DNA from: Acidobacteriaceae bacterium
Lineage (GTDB): Bacteria; Acidobacteriota; Terriglobia; Terriglobales; Acidobacteriaceae
Assembly: GCA_003156495.1 (NCBI GenBank)
Contig: PMHC01000095.1
Coordinates: 1 to 8,445 of the forward strand
DNA length: 8,445 nucleotides
Direction: 5' to 3'
Both the position numbers and the translations under genes were made by a program. The notes beneath the pieces were generated by a model, which saw nothing but the letters and a program-made list of their open reading frames with translations, did not search any database and was not told the DNA's origin. Below, in pieces: positions 1-6,045 of the stretch (within the stretch, counting starts at the first letter, position 1; each line of letters begins with the position of its first letter).

Positions 1-1
1 C

Positions 2-214
2 AACTTCTCGCTTTCGCTGATGAAAAACTTCGCATTCAGCGAGCGCACGGGATTTCGCTTCAGCGTTGAGACGGCCAACCTCTTCAACCATCGCAACTAC
101 GAGCCGCCCAACATGCAGGCTGATGCGGCTGGCTTCGGCTCGATCACCGCGCTGCAAACCGCCGAGGGCGCCGGACCACGCAGCTTGGAACTGGCCGGGC
201 GCTTCAGCTTCTAA
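2..214 (+). CDS. C-terminal end of a TonB-dependent receptor (Oar-like), partial
   Basis: Only the last 70 codons lie in the window; the reading frame is open from base 2, so the gene begins upstream and the ATG at 20 is internal. The peptide has the look of the final beta-strands of an outer-membrane receptor: alternating polar and hydrophobic residues (FRFSVETANLFNH), then a Gly/Ala-rich turn, then RSLELAGRFSF ending in Phe, the usual C-terminal signal for assembly by the BAM machinery. The phrase NLFNHRNYEPPN is typical of the very large carboxypeptidase-regulatory-like/Oar receptors that are expanded in Acidobacteria. These are thought to import large substrates such as carbohydrates or to act in the envelope; the substrate cannot be told from this fragment. 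A terminator follows 16 bases after the stop. The family call is likely, the precise function unknown. Confidence 0.75.
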   Translation, partial: NFSLSLMKNFAFSERTGFRFSVETANLFNHRNYEPPNMQADAAGFGSITALQTAEGAGPRSLELAGRFSF

Positions 215-230
215 ACAAGAAAACCAACCA

Positions 231-270
231 AAATAAAACGGCGCGGAATTTCCGCGCCGTTTTATTTTTG
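231..270. terminator. Strong bidirectional intrinsic terminator
   Basis: An 18-base arm at 231-248 pairs perfectly with 250-267 around a single central T (in practice a small loop at the centre). The core is GGCGCGGA/TCCGCGCC, flanked by AAAA on the left and TTTT on the right, so either strand gives a GC-rich hairpin followed by a U-tract. It stops the receptor gene (ending 214, +) and is placed to catch transcripts of the ABC-F gene arriving from the right (stop at 377, -), about 110 bases past that stop. Confidence 0.9.
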
Positions 271-337
271 CATTGAAAAATCACTTGTCGTCCAGACGGT
301 TGCACTTTACGACCGCCATGAAGCTAGCACAACCGGG

Positions 338-372
338 CTGATAACTGACAACTGACGACTGATAACTGACAG
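338..372 (-). repeat. Heptamer array 1 (five tandem CAGTnnn units)
   Basis: Five 7-base units run without interruption: ctgataa, ctgacaa, ctgacga, ctgataa, ctgacag. On the minus strand each contains the CAGT core (CAGTTAT, CAGTTGT, CAGTCGT). The array starts 4 bases after the stop codon of the ABC-F gene, on that gene's sense strand, between the gene and its likely terminator. It resembles the short tandemly repeated repetitive (STRR) heptamers known from cyanobacteria; function unknown. Confidence 0.85.
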
Positions 373-376
373 CTAT

Positions 377-1975
377 CTAGCTCTGTTTGCTCTGCCACTC
401 CGAATACGGTCCTTGGAAAACTTCGATGCCATTGTCGTGGAAAGCCCAGAGCCGCGTCGCCACTTCGTCGATCAGGTCGTAATCGTGGGTAACCAGCAGC
501 ACCGTCCCCTCGTACTTTTGCAGTGCGATGTTCAGCGCGTTGATCGCTTCCAGATCGAGGTGGCTGGTCGGCTCGTCGAAAATTAGAATATTCGGCTTGG
601 TCAGGATCAGCTTGCAAAAAGCCAGCCGCGCCCGCTCGCCGCCCGAAAGCGCATCGGTGGCCTTGGCCCCCTCATCGCCCGAAAAAAGCATCTGGCCCAA
701 AATTCCGCGCACGTCTTCGATATGCGCCTCCGGGCTCCACTGGTGCAGCCACTCAACCACCGTCAGGCCGGGCTTGATCGTCGCGCCTACGTCCTGCGGA
801 AAGTAGCCCACATGCGCTTCGTGGCCCCAGGAAACGTCGCCGGCGTCGAGCGTGAAATCGTCGTCGCTTCTATCGGGATGTTGAGCCAGCAGGCAGCGGA
901 GCAGCGTGGTTTTGCCCGCGCCGTTGCGCCCCATCAGGCAGATTCTTTCGCCGCGCGTGATGCTGGCTGAAAAGCCGTCGATCACCGTTTGCTCGCCGTA
1001 GGATTTGCGCAGTTCCTTGAACTCGATCGCGTGCTTGCCGCTAGGCCGCTCCTGATCGAAGCGAATGTAGGGGCGCTGAATGTTCGAGCGCGCCAAGTCG
1101 TTGGTTTGCAGCCGTTCCACTTCTTTGCGGCGGCTGGTTACCTGGCTCGATCGCGTACCGGCGGCAAAGCGCGCGATGAACTCGTTCAACTGCGCGATCT
1201 TTTTTTCGCGCTGCGCGTTTTCCGACTCCAGCCGCGAACGCACCTGCGTTTTGGCCATCACCATCTCGTCGTAGCCGCCCGTGTAGGTGATGATCGTTTG
1301 GTAATCGATGTCGGCGGTATGCGTGGTCACCGAATTCAAAAAGTGACGGTCATGCGAAATCGTAATCAGCGTGCCGTCGTAGTTGAGCAAAAAATCTTCC
1401 AGCCAATGAATCGAATCCAAATCCAGATAATTGGTCGGCTCGTCGAGCAGCAGCGCCTGCGGCTTGCCGAAGAGGGCTTGCGCCAGCAGAATGCGCACCT
1501 TTTGTCCGCCCTGTAGTTCGCTCATTTTGCGGTTGTGCAGAGATTCGGGAATGTCGAGGCCAGCCAGCAGCACGGCCGCGTCGCTTTCGGCCGCGTAGCC
1601 GTCCTCGTCGCCGACAATGCCTTCCAGCTCACCCAGCCTCATGCCGTCGGCGTTGCTCATCTCCGGCTTGGCGTAGATGCGTTCGCGCTCGTCGAGGGCG
1701 GCCCACAGGGATTTGTTGCCCATGATGACCGTGTCAATCACGCGATAGGCATCGAAGGCGAACTGGTCCTGGTGCAGCACGCCGAACTTGCGCGGCCGCA
1801 CGACCTCGCCTTTTTGCGGTTCCAGCTCGCCGGATAGAATCTTCATAAACGTCGACTTACCCGCGCCGTTGGGGCCGGTCAGGCCGTAGCGCTGCCCGGG
1901 GGTAAAGGTGGTGGATACATCCTCGAAGAGAATCTTCGAGCCGTAGCGCATGGTTACATTGCTGACACTGATCAT
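377..1975 (-). CDS. ybiT: ABC-F family ATP-binding protein, YbiT type
   Basis: This 532-residue protein has two ATP-binding cassettes and no membrane segment, the ABC-F plan; these soluble ATPases act on the ribosome (translation factors such as EttA, or antibiotic-resistance factors). Cassette 1 has Walker A GPNGAGKST (34-42) and Walker B with DEPTNYLD (178-185) followed by SHDRHF. Cassette 2 has GRNGAGKTT (349-357), signature LSGGE (443-447) and DEPTSHLD (467-474). A charged helical linker (about 240-320) joins them. Cassette 1 has a degenerate signature, LQGGQ (154-158); E. coli YbiT is also non-canonical there. Length and the opening (SNVTMRYGSK, GDLEP-like, QDQFAF, DTVIMG) match YbiT (about 530 aa) end to end, so subfamily assignment is firm. 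The exact cellular role of YbiT is not well defined. The ATG at 1975 has AGGA 13 bases upstream, rather far. The gene is divergent from the quinone reductase gene. Confidence 0.93.
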   Translation of the reverse strand: MISVSNVTMRYGSKILFEDVSTTFTPGQRYGLTGPNGAGKSTFMKILSGELEPQKGEVVRPRKFGVLHQDQFAFDAYRVIDTVIMGNKSLWAALDERERIYAKPEMSNADGMRLGELEGIVGDEDGYAAESDAAVLLAGLDIPESLHNRKMSELQGGQKVRILLAQALFGKPQALLLDEPTNYLDLDSIHWLEDFLLNYDGTLITISHDRHFLNSVTTHTADIDYQTIITYTGGYDEMVMAKTQVRSRLESENAQREKKIAQLNEFIARFAAGTRSSQVTSRRKEVERLQTNDLARSNIQRPYIRFDQERPSGKHAIEFKELRKSYGEQTVIDGFSASITRGERICLMGRNGAGKTTLLRCLLAQHPDRSDDDFTLDAGDVSWGHEAHVGYFPQDVGATIKPGLTVVEWLHQWSPEAHIEDVRGILGQMLFSGDEGAKATDALSGGERARLAFCKLILTKPNILIFDEPTSHLDLEAINALNIALQKYEGTVLLVTHDYDLIDEVATRLWAFHDNGIEVFQGPYSEWQSKQS

Positions 1976-2287
1976 GCTATGTGCTTTTTCCTATTCGTGG
2001 CCGCGCTCTTCGTTGATAAAAGTTGATCGCGAAGAACAAAATTCGCTTCTCTGCCGGCGGCGCGCAGGGCGCAGGTTTCACATCGGCCGCGCCGACTCAC
2101 GCACTCTGGGTTTGAAGCAAGGTTTGGGACAGATTCAACCGCCCCGAAGATCAACTCACTGTCTATTTTAGTTTCTCACAATTGAAAGCCTTGATCGCCG
2201 GTGCGTTTTTCTTGGTTCCAGCGCGCAGCCCCCTATCGCCTTATCTCTTGCGTCTTTCCGCCTTTTGGGTCCATTCTTATCCCAGCC
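1976..2287. other. Divergent intergenic region between ybiT and qorA
   Basis: This 312-base stretch separates two divergent genes and must hold both promoters, but no convincing -35/-10 pair stands out. Visible details are AGGA at 1989-1992 (minus sense) as a weak ribosome binding site for the ABC-F gene, a GTTGAT-AAAA-GTTGAT direct repeat around 2013-2028, and an AT-richer patch (TATTTTAGTTT) near 2163-2173 that could hold a -10 for qorA. Small open frames on either strand here lack coding character. Confidence 0.5.
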
Positions 2288-3256
2288 ATGAAAGCCATTC
2301 AGATTCATGCCACCGGCGGTCCCGAGGTGTTGCGGCTCGATGAGTTGCCCATCCCCGAACCGGGCCCCGGCCAGGTGCTCGTTCGCATCGAGGCCGCGGG
2401 TGTCAACTTCATCGAGATCTACTTCCGCAAAGGAACCTACAGAAGCCCGTTGCCTTTTATTCCGGGCAGCGAAGCGGCGGGCACGGTCGAGGAGATTGGC
2501 CCCGGCGTCAAGGGATTCAAGGTCGGTGACATGGTCGCTTCGACCAGCCTGATTGGCAGCTACGCCGAGTACGCGCTCGCGCCGGCCGCGCAATTGGTCA
2601 TAGTGCCCAAGGAACTGAGCCCCGAGCAGGCCGCCGCCGCCATGCTGCAGGGCATGACGGCCCACTATCTTTCGCATTCCACCTATCCGCTGAAGGCCGG
2701 CGAAACGGCGCTCGTTCACGCCGGCGCGGGCGGCGTGGGTTTGCTGCTGACGCAGATGGCCGCCCACATCGGCGCACGCGTGCTTACAACGGTTTCTTCA
2801 AAAGAGAAGGCCGAGCTTTCGCGTGCCGCCGGCGCCAGCGAAGTAATCCTCTATACGGAAAAGGATTTCGAAACCGAGGTCAAGCGGCTCACCGGCGGCA
2901 AGGGCGTCGATGTAGTCTACGATTCGGTGGGCAAAACCACCTTCGAGAAGAGCCTCAACTGCCTGCGCCCGCGCGGCCTGCTGGCGCTCTTCGGCGCTTC
3001 CAGCGGCCCGGTTCCGCCCTTCGATCTGGGCGAACTCAACCACAAAGGCTCGCTCTTCGTTACCCGGCCAACGCTCTGGCATTACATCGCCACCCGCGCC
3101 GAGCTTGAATGGCGCTCGGGCGACGTGCTCGGCTGGGTGGCCAGCGGAGAACTTAAATTGCGTACCGAGTTTACTTATTCGCTATCCGACGCCGCGCAGG
3201 CCCAAGCCGACATGGAATCGCGCAAAACTACGGGCAAAATTTTGCTCGTACCGTAA
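2288..3256 (+). CDS. qorA: NADPH:quinone oxidoreductase (zeta-crystallin-like, MDR family)
   Basis: The 322-residue protein matches E. coli QorA (327 aa) in length and block order. It opens with MKAIQIHATGGPEVL, has VNFIEIYFRKGTY (about 38-50) in the catalytic domain, PGSEAAGTVEEIGPGV after it, the NADPH-binding AGAGGVG (145-151) in the Rossmann domain, VVYDSVG, and NHKGSLFVTRP near the C-terminus. It lacks the structural-zinc cysteines of zinc alcohol dehydrogenases, as expected for this branch. The family reduces quinones with NADPH, mostly by single-electron transfer, in the cytoplasm, and helps under redox stress; the true substrate here is not known. The ATG at 2288 is chosen because homology begins exactly there. 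The frame is open back to 2201, but the extra 29 residues look unlike protein. No clear Shine-Dalgarno precedes it. It lies in the same direction as the sirtuin, 149 bases upstream; NAD(P) use is the only functional link. Confidence 0.92.
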   Translation: MKAIQIHATGGPEVLRLDELPIPEPGPGQVLVRIEAAGVNFIEIYFRKGTYRSPLPFIPGSEAAGTVEEIGPGVKGFKVGDMVASTSLIGSYAEYALAPAAQLVIVPKELSPEQAAAAMLQGMTAHYLSHSTYPLKAGETALVHAGAGGVGLLLTQMAAHIGARVLTTVSSKEKAELSRAAGASEVILYTEKDFETEVKRLTGGKGVDVVYDSVGKTTFEKSLNCLRPRGLLALFGASSGPVPPFDLGELNHKGSLFVTRPTLWHYIATRAELEWRSGDVLGWVASGELKLRTEFTYSLSDAAQAQADMESRKTTGKILLVP

Positions 3257-3257
3257 A

Positions 3258-3285
3258 AGCAGCGAGCAGTGAACAGTGAGCAGAA
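3258..3285 (+). repeat. Heptamer array 2 (four tandem CAGTnnn-type units)
   Basis: Four 7-base units, agcagcg, agcagtg, aacagtg, agcagaa, start one base after the qorA stop codon, on its sense strand. The CAGT core is clear in the middle units and degraded at the edges. The right part (3267-3283) is an inverted copy of the left part of array 3 (3352-3368), so a qorA-cobB read-through transcript could fold the two together. Confidence 0.75.
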
Positions 3286-3352
3286 AATGATTGTGCATAA
3301 AACGACGCCCGATTTCTTGCTCCGCTACTCCACAAAAAAACGTAGTGTACCC

Positions 3353-3401
3353 TGCTCACTGCCCACTGTGTACTGTCCACTGCTTACTAAGGACTGCCTA
3401 C
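3353..3401 (-). repeat. Heptamer array 3 (seven tandem CAGTnnn-type units) at the sirtuin start
   Basis: Seven 7-base units in perfect register: tgctcac, tgcccac, tgtgtac, tgtccac, tgcttac, taaggac, tgcctac. Read on the minus strand they are GT-nnn-CA units, that is, the same CAGTnnn consensus as arrays 1 and 2. The array ends 4 bases before the sirtuin ATG. The deviant sixth unit (taaggac) contains the only plausible Shine-Dalgarno sequence of that gene. Confidence 0.85.
3389..3393 (+). promoter_or_regulatory. Ribosome binding site of the sirtuin gene, inside a heptamer repeat
   Basis: AAGGA at 3389-3393 lies 12 bases before the ATG at 3406, slightly long but usable. It falls in unit six of array 3, the unit that departs most from the repeat consensus. 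No other purine-rich site precedes the start. Confidence 0.5.
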
Positions 3402-3405
3402 TATC

Positions 3406-4119
3406 ATGACTATTTCCATTGCTCCTACCGATCGCGTCTTCATTCTTACCGGCGCCGGCATTAGCGCCGAAAGCGGCCTGCCCACCTTTCGCTCCGATAA
3501 CGGTCTCTGGTGCGGCCATCGCGTCGAAGACGTTTGTACGCCCGATGCCTGGCGTCGCGACCCGGCCGGCGTCTGGGCTTTTTACTCCGAGCTCCGCGTA
3601 CAGGGGCAGAAAGCCAAACCCAATCCCGCGCACATTGCGATGGCCGAGCTGGAAGCGAAGTTGCCCGGCCGATTCTTTCTCTGCACGCAGAATGTCGACA
3701 ATCTGCACGAGCGCGCCGGCTCGCATAATCTCGTTCACATGCACGGCGATCTTTTCAAGGCTCGCTGCGAGCGCGAATGCGGCCGGCCCCCCATCGATGA
3801 CCAGAGCGTTTACGCCACTCTCGACCAGGTTCCGCACTGTCCCTGCGGCGGACGGCTCCGTCCGCACATTGTTTTCTTCGGCGAAGTTCCTTTGGAGATG
3901 CCGCGTATCGAAAGCGAAATTTCGCGCTCCACGCTAATGGTCGTCATCGGCACTTCGGGCGCCGTTTATCCAGCGGCCGGCTTCGTCAACTGGGCCCACC
4001 AAGCTGGCGCGCGCACCGTTTACATCGGCCCCGAGCGACCGCTCAACGCCTCCGAGTTCACGCACATCGTCGAAGGCAAGGCAGGCGTAGTTCTGCCGGG
4101 CTTGTTTACCGTGGCATAA
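3406..4119 (+). CDS. cobB: NAD-dependent protein deacylase, sirtuin (SIR2/CobB)
   Basis: The 237-residue protein has the complete sirtuin set: NAD-binding GAGISAESGLPTFRS (16-30), TQNVDNLHERAGS (94-106), catalytic His113 in HMHGDL, a zinc site of Cys121, Cys125, Cys145 and Cys147, RPHIVFFGE (152-160), and GTSGAVYPAA for the cofactor. It removes acyl groups from lysines, using NAD and giving nicotinamide and O-acyl-ADP-ribose; in bacteria typical targets include acetyl-CoA synthetase and other metabolic enzymes. Length suits a short bacterial CobB. Two details deviate. The first zinc pair is Cx3C rather than the common Cx2C. Also, the acyl-pocket motif YxxR of desuccinylating (class III) sirtuins reads Tyr60-Ser-Glu-Leu63-Arg64, with Leu where Arg is expected. 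The gene is convergent with the PHP phosphatase gene, with 15 bases between stops and no room for a separate terminator. Confidence 0.95.
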   Translation: MTISIAPTDRVFILTGAGISAESGLPTFRSDNGLWCGHRVEDVCTPDAWRRDPAGVWAFYSELRVQGQKAKPNPAHIAMAELEAKLPGRFFLCTQNVDNLHERAGSHNLVHMHGDLFKARCERECGRPPIDDQSVYATLDQVPHCPCGGRLRPHIVFFGEVPLEMPRIESEISRSTLMVVIGTSGAVYPAAGFVNWAHQAGARTVYIGPERPLNASEFTHIVEGKAGVVLPGLFTVA

Positions 4120-4134
4120 GCCGCAGCGTGCTTT

Positions 4135-4968
4135 TTAGCTCCTGCGCGACGCAGCGCCGAAAAATCGCCGCCAAAATCCGCCCTTTTGCTTCTCTCGCGC
4201 AACCTTGGCGGCGAAACGCAGCGGCTCATTTTTCCACAGCCCCACCGGCTCTGGCTGCTCGGGCCAGGCCGCACCCTCGACGGCGACTCGTGGATTGGTC
4301 ACGCAGAGCCGCCGCGCTGTTTCTTCGCCGGCGCGATTGGCCACATACTCGTAGGCGTGTTTCATGTGCGGCGGACGCCATTGCGGATGGTGCGCGTCGG
4401 TGGCTAGAAAATGAATCCAGTTGCGGTCGAGCAGTTCGTTGGCCAACGCCTCCTCGGCCTTGCCAAAGCGCCCGTAAAGCGCCGCCGCCGTCACCTGAAT
4501 CAGGCAGCCCGAGCGCATCCAGTCGCCGATCAGCTCCGGCGAACGCAAAACCGCCGGGTAGCGCTCGGGATGAGTCACGATCAGTTTGTAACCGACCGTC
4601 TGCAACCGGAAGAGCGCTTCGGAGATCGTCGGCGGAATCACAAACGAAGAAAACTCGATCAGCAGGTAGCCCTTGCCATCAATCGAATAACTCAACGGAT
4701 GGCTCGTAGCCTCCAGAATATTTTCCGCCGTCAGATGGAAGTCGCAGCCCAGGCTCAGTTCGACCACGCCCCGCAAGCGCTCGCGCAACTCGGCCAGCCG
4801 CTCCTCGATCAGTTGCCGCGGGTAGCAATAGCGGTCGCTGGCGTGCGGCGTGCAGACGATGCGCGTTACGCCCTCATCGGCGGCCTCGCGCGCCATCGCC
4901 AGCGAGGTCTCCAAATCGGGCGATCCGTCATCAACTCCGTAGATCAGGTGATGGTGAATGTCGATCAT
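4135..4968 (-). CDS. PHP-family protein-tyrosine phosphatase, CpsB/YwqE type
   Basis: The 277-residue protein has the polymerase-and-histidinol-phosphatase (PHP) metal site. Visible ligands are His5 and His7 in IDIHHH, Asp14 in VDDGS, His42 in TPH, Asp76 in GCDFHL, Glu105 in LIEFSS, His133 in HPER, and Asp191/His193 in ATDAHH. This order and spacing match CpsB/YwqE manganese-dependent tyrosine phosphatases, in which the Asp76 position is usually Glu. Such enzymes dephosphorylate the BY-kinases that control capsule or exopolysaccharide export. No kinase or polysaccharide genes are in the window, so the partner is unknown. The fold ends near residue 245. A basic tail follows (KVAREKQKGGFWRRFFG and further), which could bind membrane or nucleic acid. 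The ATG at 4968 starts exactly at the first metal motif, though no good Shine-Dalgarno is present. It lies 84 bases after purQ, same strand, possibly cotranscribed. A histidinol-phosphatase role is less likely. Confidence 0.82.
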   Translation of the reverse strand: MIDIHHHLIYGVDDGSPDLETSLAMAREAADEGVTRIVCTPHASDRYCYPRQLIEERLAELRERLRGVVELSLGCDFHLTAENILEATSHPLSYSIDGKGYLLIEFSSFVIPPTISEALFRLQTVGYKLIVTHPERYPAVLRSPELIGDWMRSGCLIQVTAAALYGRFGKAEEALANELLDRNWIHFLATDAHHPQWRPPHMKHAYEYVANRAGEETARRLCVTNPRVAVEGAAWPEQPEPVGLWKNEPLRFAAKVAREKQKGGFWRRFFGAASRRS

Positions 4969-4994
4969 GCGTTTCGGAGATGCTGCTCGTCATT

Positions 4995-5036
4995 CCCGGC
5001 CCCAGATGCGCAAATCAATGCGCAAATCCCGGCCCC
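4995..5036. repeat. Small nested direct repeat between purQ and the phosphatase gene
   Basis: Two copies of atgcgcaaatc (5006-5016 and 5018-5028) sit one base apart and are bracketed by two copies of cccggcccc (4995-5003 and 5028-5036). This fills half of the 84-base gap. It probably arose by local slippage or duplication; no coding or terminator signal accompanies it. Confidence 0.6.
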
Positions 5037-5052
5037 GCCGGCGCAAAGGAAT

Positions 5053-5748
5053 CTACTTCGCCGCCAGCGCGTCGATCATCGAAGCAAAAACGCCAAAACC
5101 GTCAATCGAACCCAGCAAAGCTTCGCTGGCCCGCTCTGGATGCGGCATCAGGCCCAGCACATTGCGCCCTTCGTTCAAAATGCCCGCAATGTTGCTCAGC
5201 GAGCCGTTGGGATTGGCCTCGGGCGCAATCTTGCCCTCGGGCGTCACGTACCGGAAGGCGATGCGGTCTTCTGACTCCAGCCGCTTCAACTCCTCCGGCT
5301 CGCAGAAATAATTCCCTTCCATGTGCGCGATCGGAATCTGCAGCACCGAGCCTTTTTTCAACTTGCTGGTGAAAGGGCTGGCCGTCGTCTCCACACGCAG
5401 GTGCACCTGCTTGCAGATAAACTTCAGCCCCGCGTTGCGCCGCAGCGCGCCGGGCAGCAAACCGGACTCGGTCAGGATCTGAAAGCCGTTGCAGACACCC
5501 AGCACCAAGCCTCCGCCGGCGGCAAAACGCTTCACCGCCTGCATCGCCGGGGAAAAACGCGCAATGGCGCCCGTCCGCAGATAATCACCATAGGAGAAGC
5601 CGCCGGGAACCAGCACCGCATCGACTCCCTGCAAATCCTCGCTGTCGTGCCACAGCGACACGACCGGCTGGCGCGTCACTTCGGCAAAAACGTTATAGGC
5701 GTCCTGATCGCAATTCGAACCGGGAAAAACCAACACTCCGAATTTCAT
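5053..5748 (-). CDS. purQ: Phosphoribosylformylglycinamidine synthase subunit I (glutaminase)
   Basis: The 231-residue protein is a class I glutamine amidotransferase of the PurQ type. It starts with MKFGVLVFPGSNCDQD, has the oxyanion region PGGFSYGDYLRTGAIA (48-63), nucleophile Cys86 in GVCNGFQ, the PurQ-specific IPIAHMEGNY block, and His203/Glu205 in PHPER completing the triad. It releases ammonia from glutamine for PurL, which converts FGAR to FGAM in de novo purine synthesis; in the small-PurL system PurS bridges PurQ and PurL. Length is normal for stand-alone PurQ (about 225-230 aa). The unusual point is its surroundings: purS and purL usually lie next to it, but here the preceding 570 bases hold no purine gene and the following gene is a PHP phosphatase. 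The ATG at 5748 matches the family start; only a weak GAAAG precedes it. Confidence 0.96.
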   Translation of the reverse strand: MKFGVLVFPGSNCDQDAYNVFAEVTRQPVVSLWHDSEDLQGVDAVLVPGGFSYGDYLRTGAIARFSPAMQAVKRFAAGGGLVLGVCNGFQILTESGLLPGALRRNAGLKFICKQVHLRVETTASPFTSKLKKGSVLQIPIAHMEGNYFCEPEELKRLESEDRIAFRYVTPEGKIAPEANPNGSLSNIAGILNEGRNVLGLMPHPERASEALLGSIDGFGVFASMIDALAAK

Positions 5749-5790
5749 GCTTTCAGATTAACAGCTTCGCGCCCGCTCGAGCGATCCCCT

Positions 5791-5808
5791 GCGCCGGACA
5801 ACCGGCGC
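5791..5808. promoter_or_regulatory. Perfect GC hairpin in the purQ leader
   Basis: gcgccgg (5791-5797) and ccggcgc (5802-5808) form a 7-base perfect stem with a 4-base loop, 43 bases upstream of the purQ start. No T-run follows on either strand, so it is not a classical terminator. It could be a leader RNA structure or simply a chance palindrome; it does not resemble the purine riboswitch. Confidence 0.4.
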
Positions 5809-5848
5809 GGCTTTCGCCATGGGGGACATGCCATGATTTTTACAAATT

Positions 5849-5878
5849 ATTACATTTTTTGCGGTGAAGGATGTACAA
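5849..5878 (-). promoter_or_regulatory. Tentative promoter for purQ
   Basis: In an AT-rich island (5834-5880) within GC-rich DNA, the minus strand reads TTGTAC (5878-5873), 18 bases, then TGTAAT (5854-5849). The -10 matches TATAAT at 5 of 6 positions; the -35 matches TTGACA at only 3 of 6. This would give a leader of roughly 95 bases containing the 5791-5808 hairpin. It is the best candidate seen but weak. Confidence 0.25.
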
Positions 5879-6045
5879 ATTTGCGCAGCAATTCCCGTCT
5901 GAGTTTTATAGGGATGCTTGGGCTCCAGTGAATGACGATCTTATCCGACATTCGCCGAGGAGGGGCTATTCATATTTCATACTCCAAGCTTCCCTAGGCT
6001 GGGCACGCCGCTCACCCGGATCGCGCGTGCCCGGCCTCTCTTTCC

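Noticed and set aside
989..1516. Plus-strand open frame of 175 codons opposite the ABC-F gene
   Set aside because: Antisense shadow of a fully motif-supported ATPase; its own sequence shows no fold or start signal.
1972..2154. 60-codon minus-strand frame just upstream of the ABC-F gene
   Set aside because: It overlaps the ABC-F start, has no ribosome site, and has no recognisable protein character.
2201..2287. N-terminal extension of qorA starting at GTG 2201
   Set aside because: The 29 extra residues resemble neither a QorA nor a targeting sequence, and family similarity starts exactly at the ATG at 2288.
3353..3401. CRISPR-like array from the regular heptamers
   Set aside because: Units are 7 bases, contiguous and degenerate; there are no spacers of CRISPR length and no cas genes.
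4411..5274. Long plus-strand open frame (287 codons) opposite the PHP phosphatase and purQ genes
   Set aside because: It is antisense to two genes with clear catalytic motifs, spans their junction, and its Arg/Gln-rich translation is typical of a GC-rich shadow frame.
6001..6032. 8-bp inverted repeat gggcacgc/gcgtgccc as a terminator or operator
   Set aside because: The loop is 16 bases, no T-run follows and no gene ends nearby; likely a chance match in GC-rich DNA.
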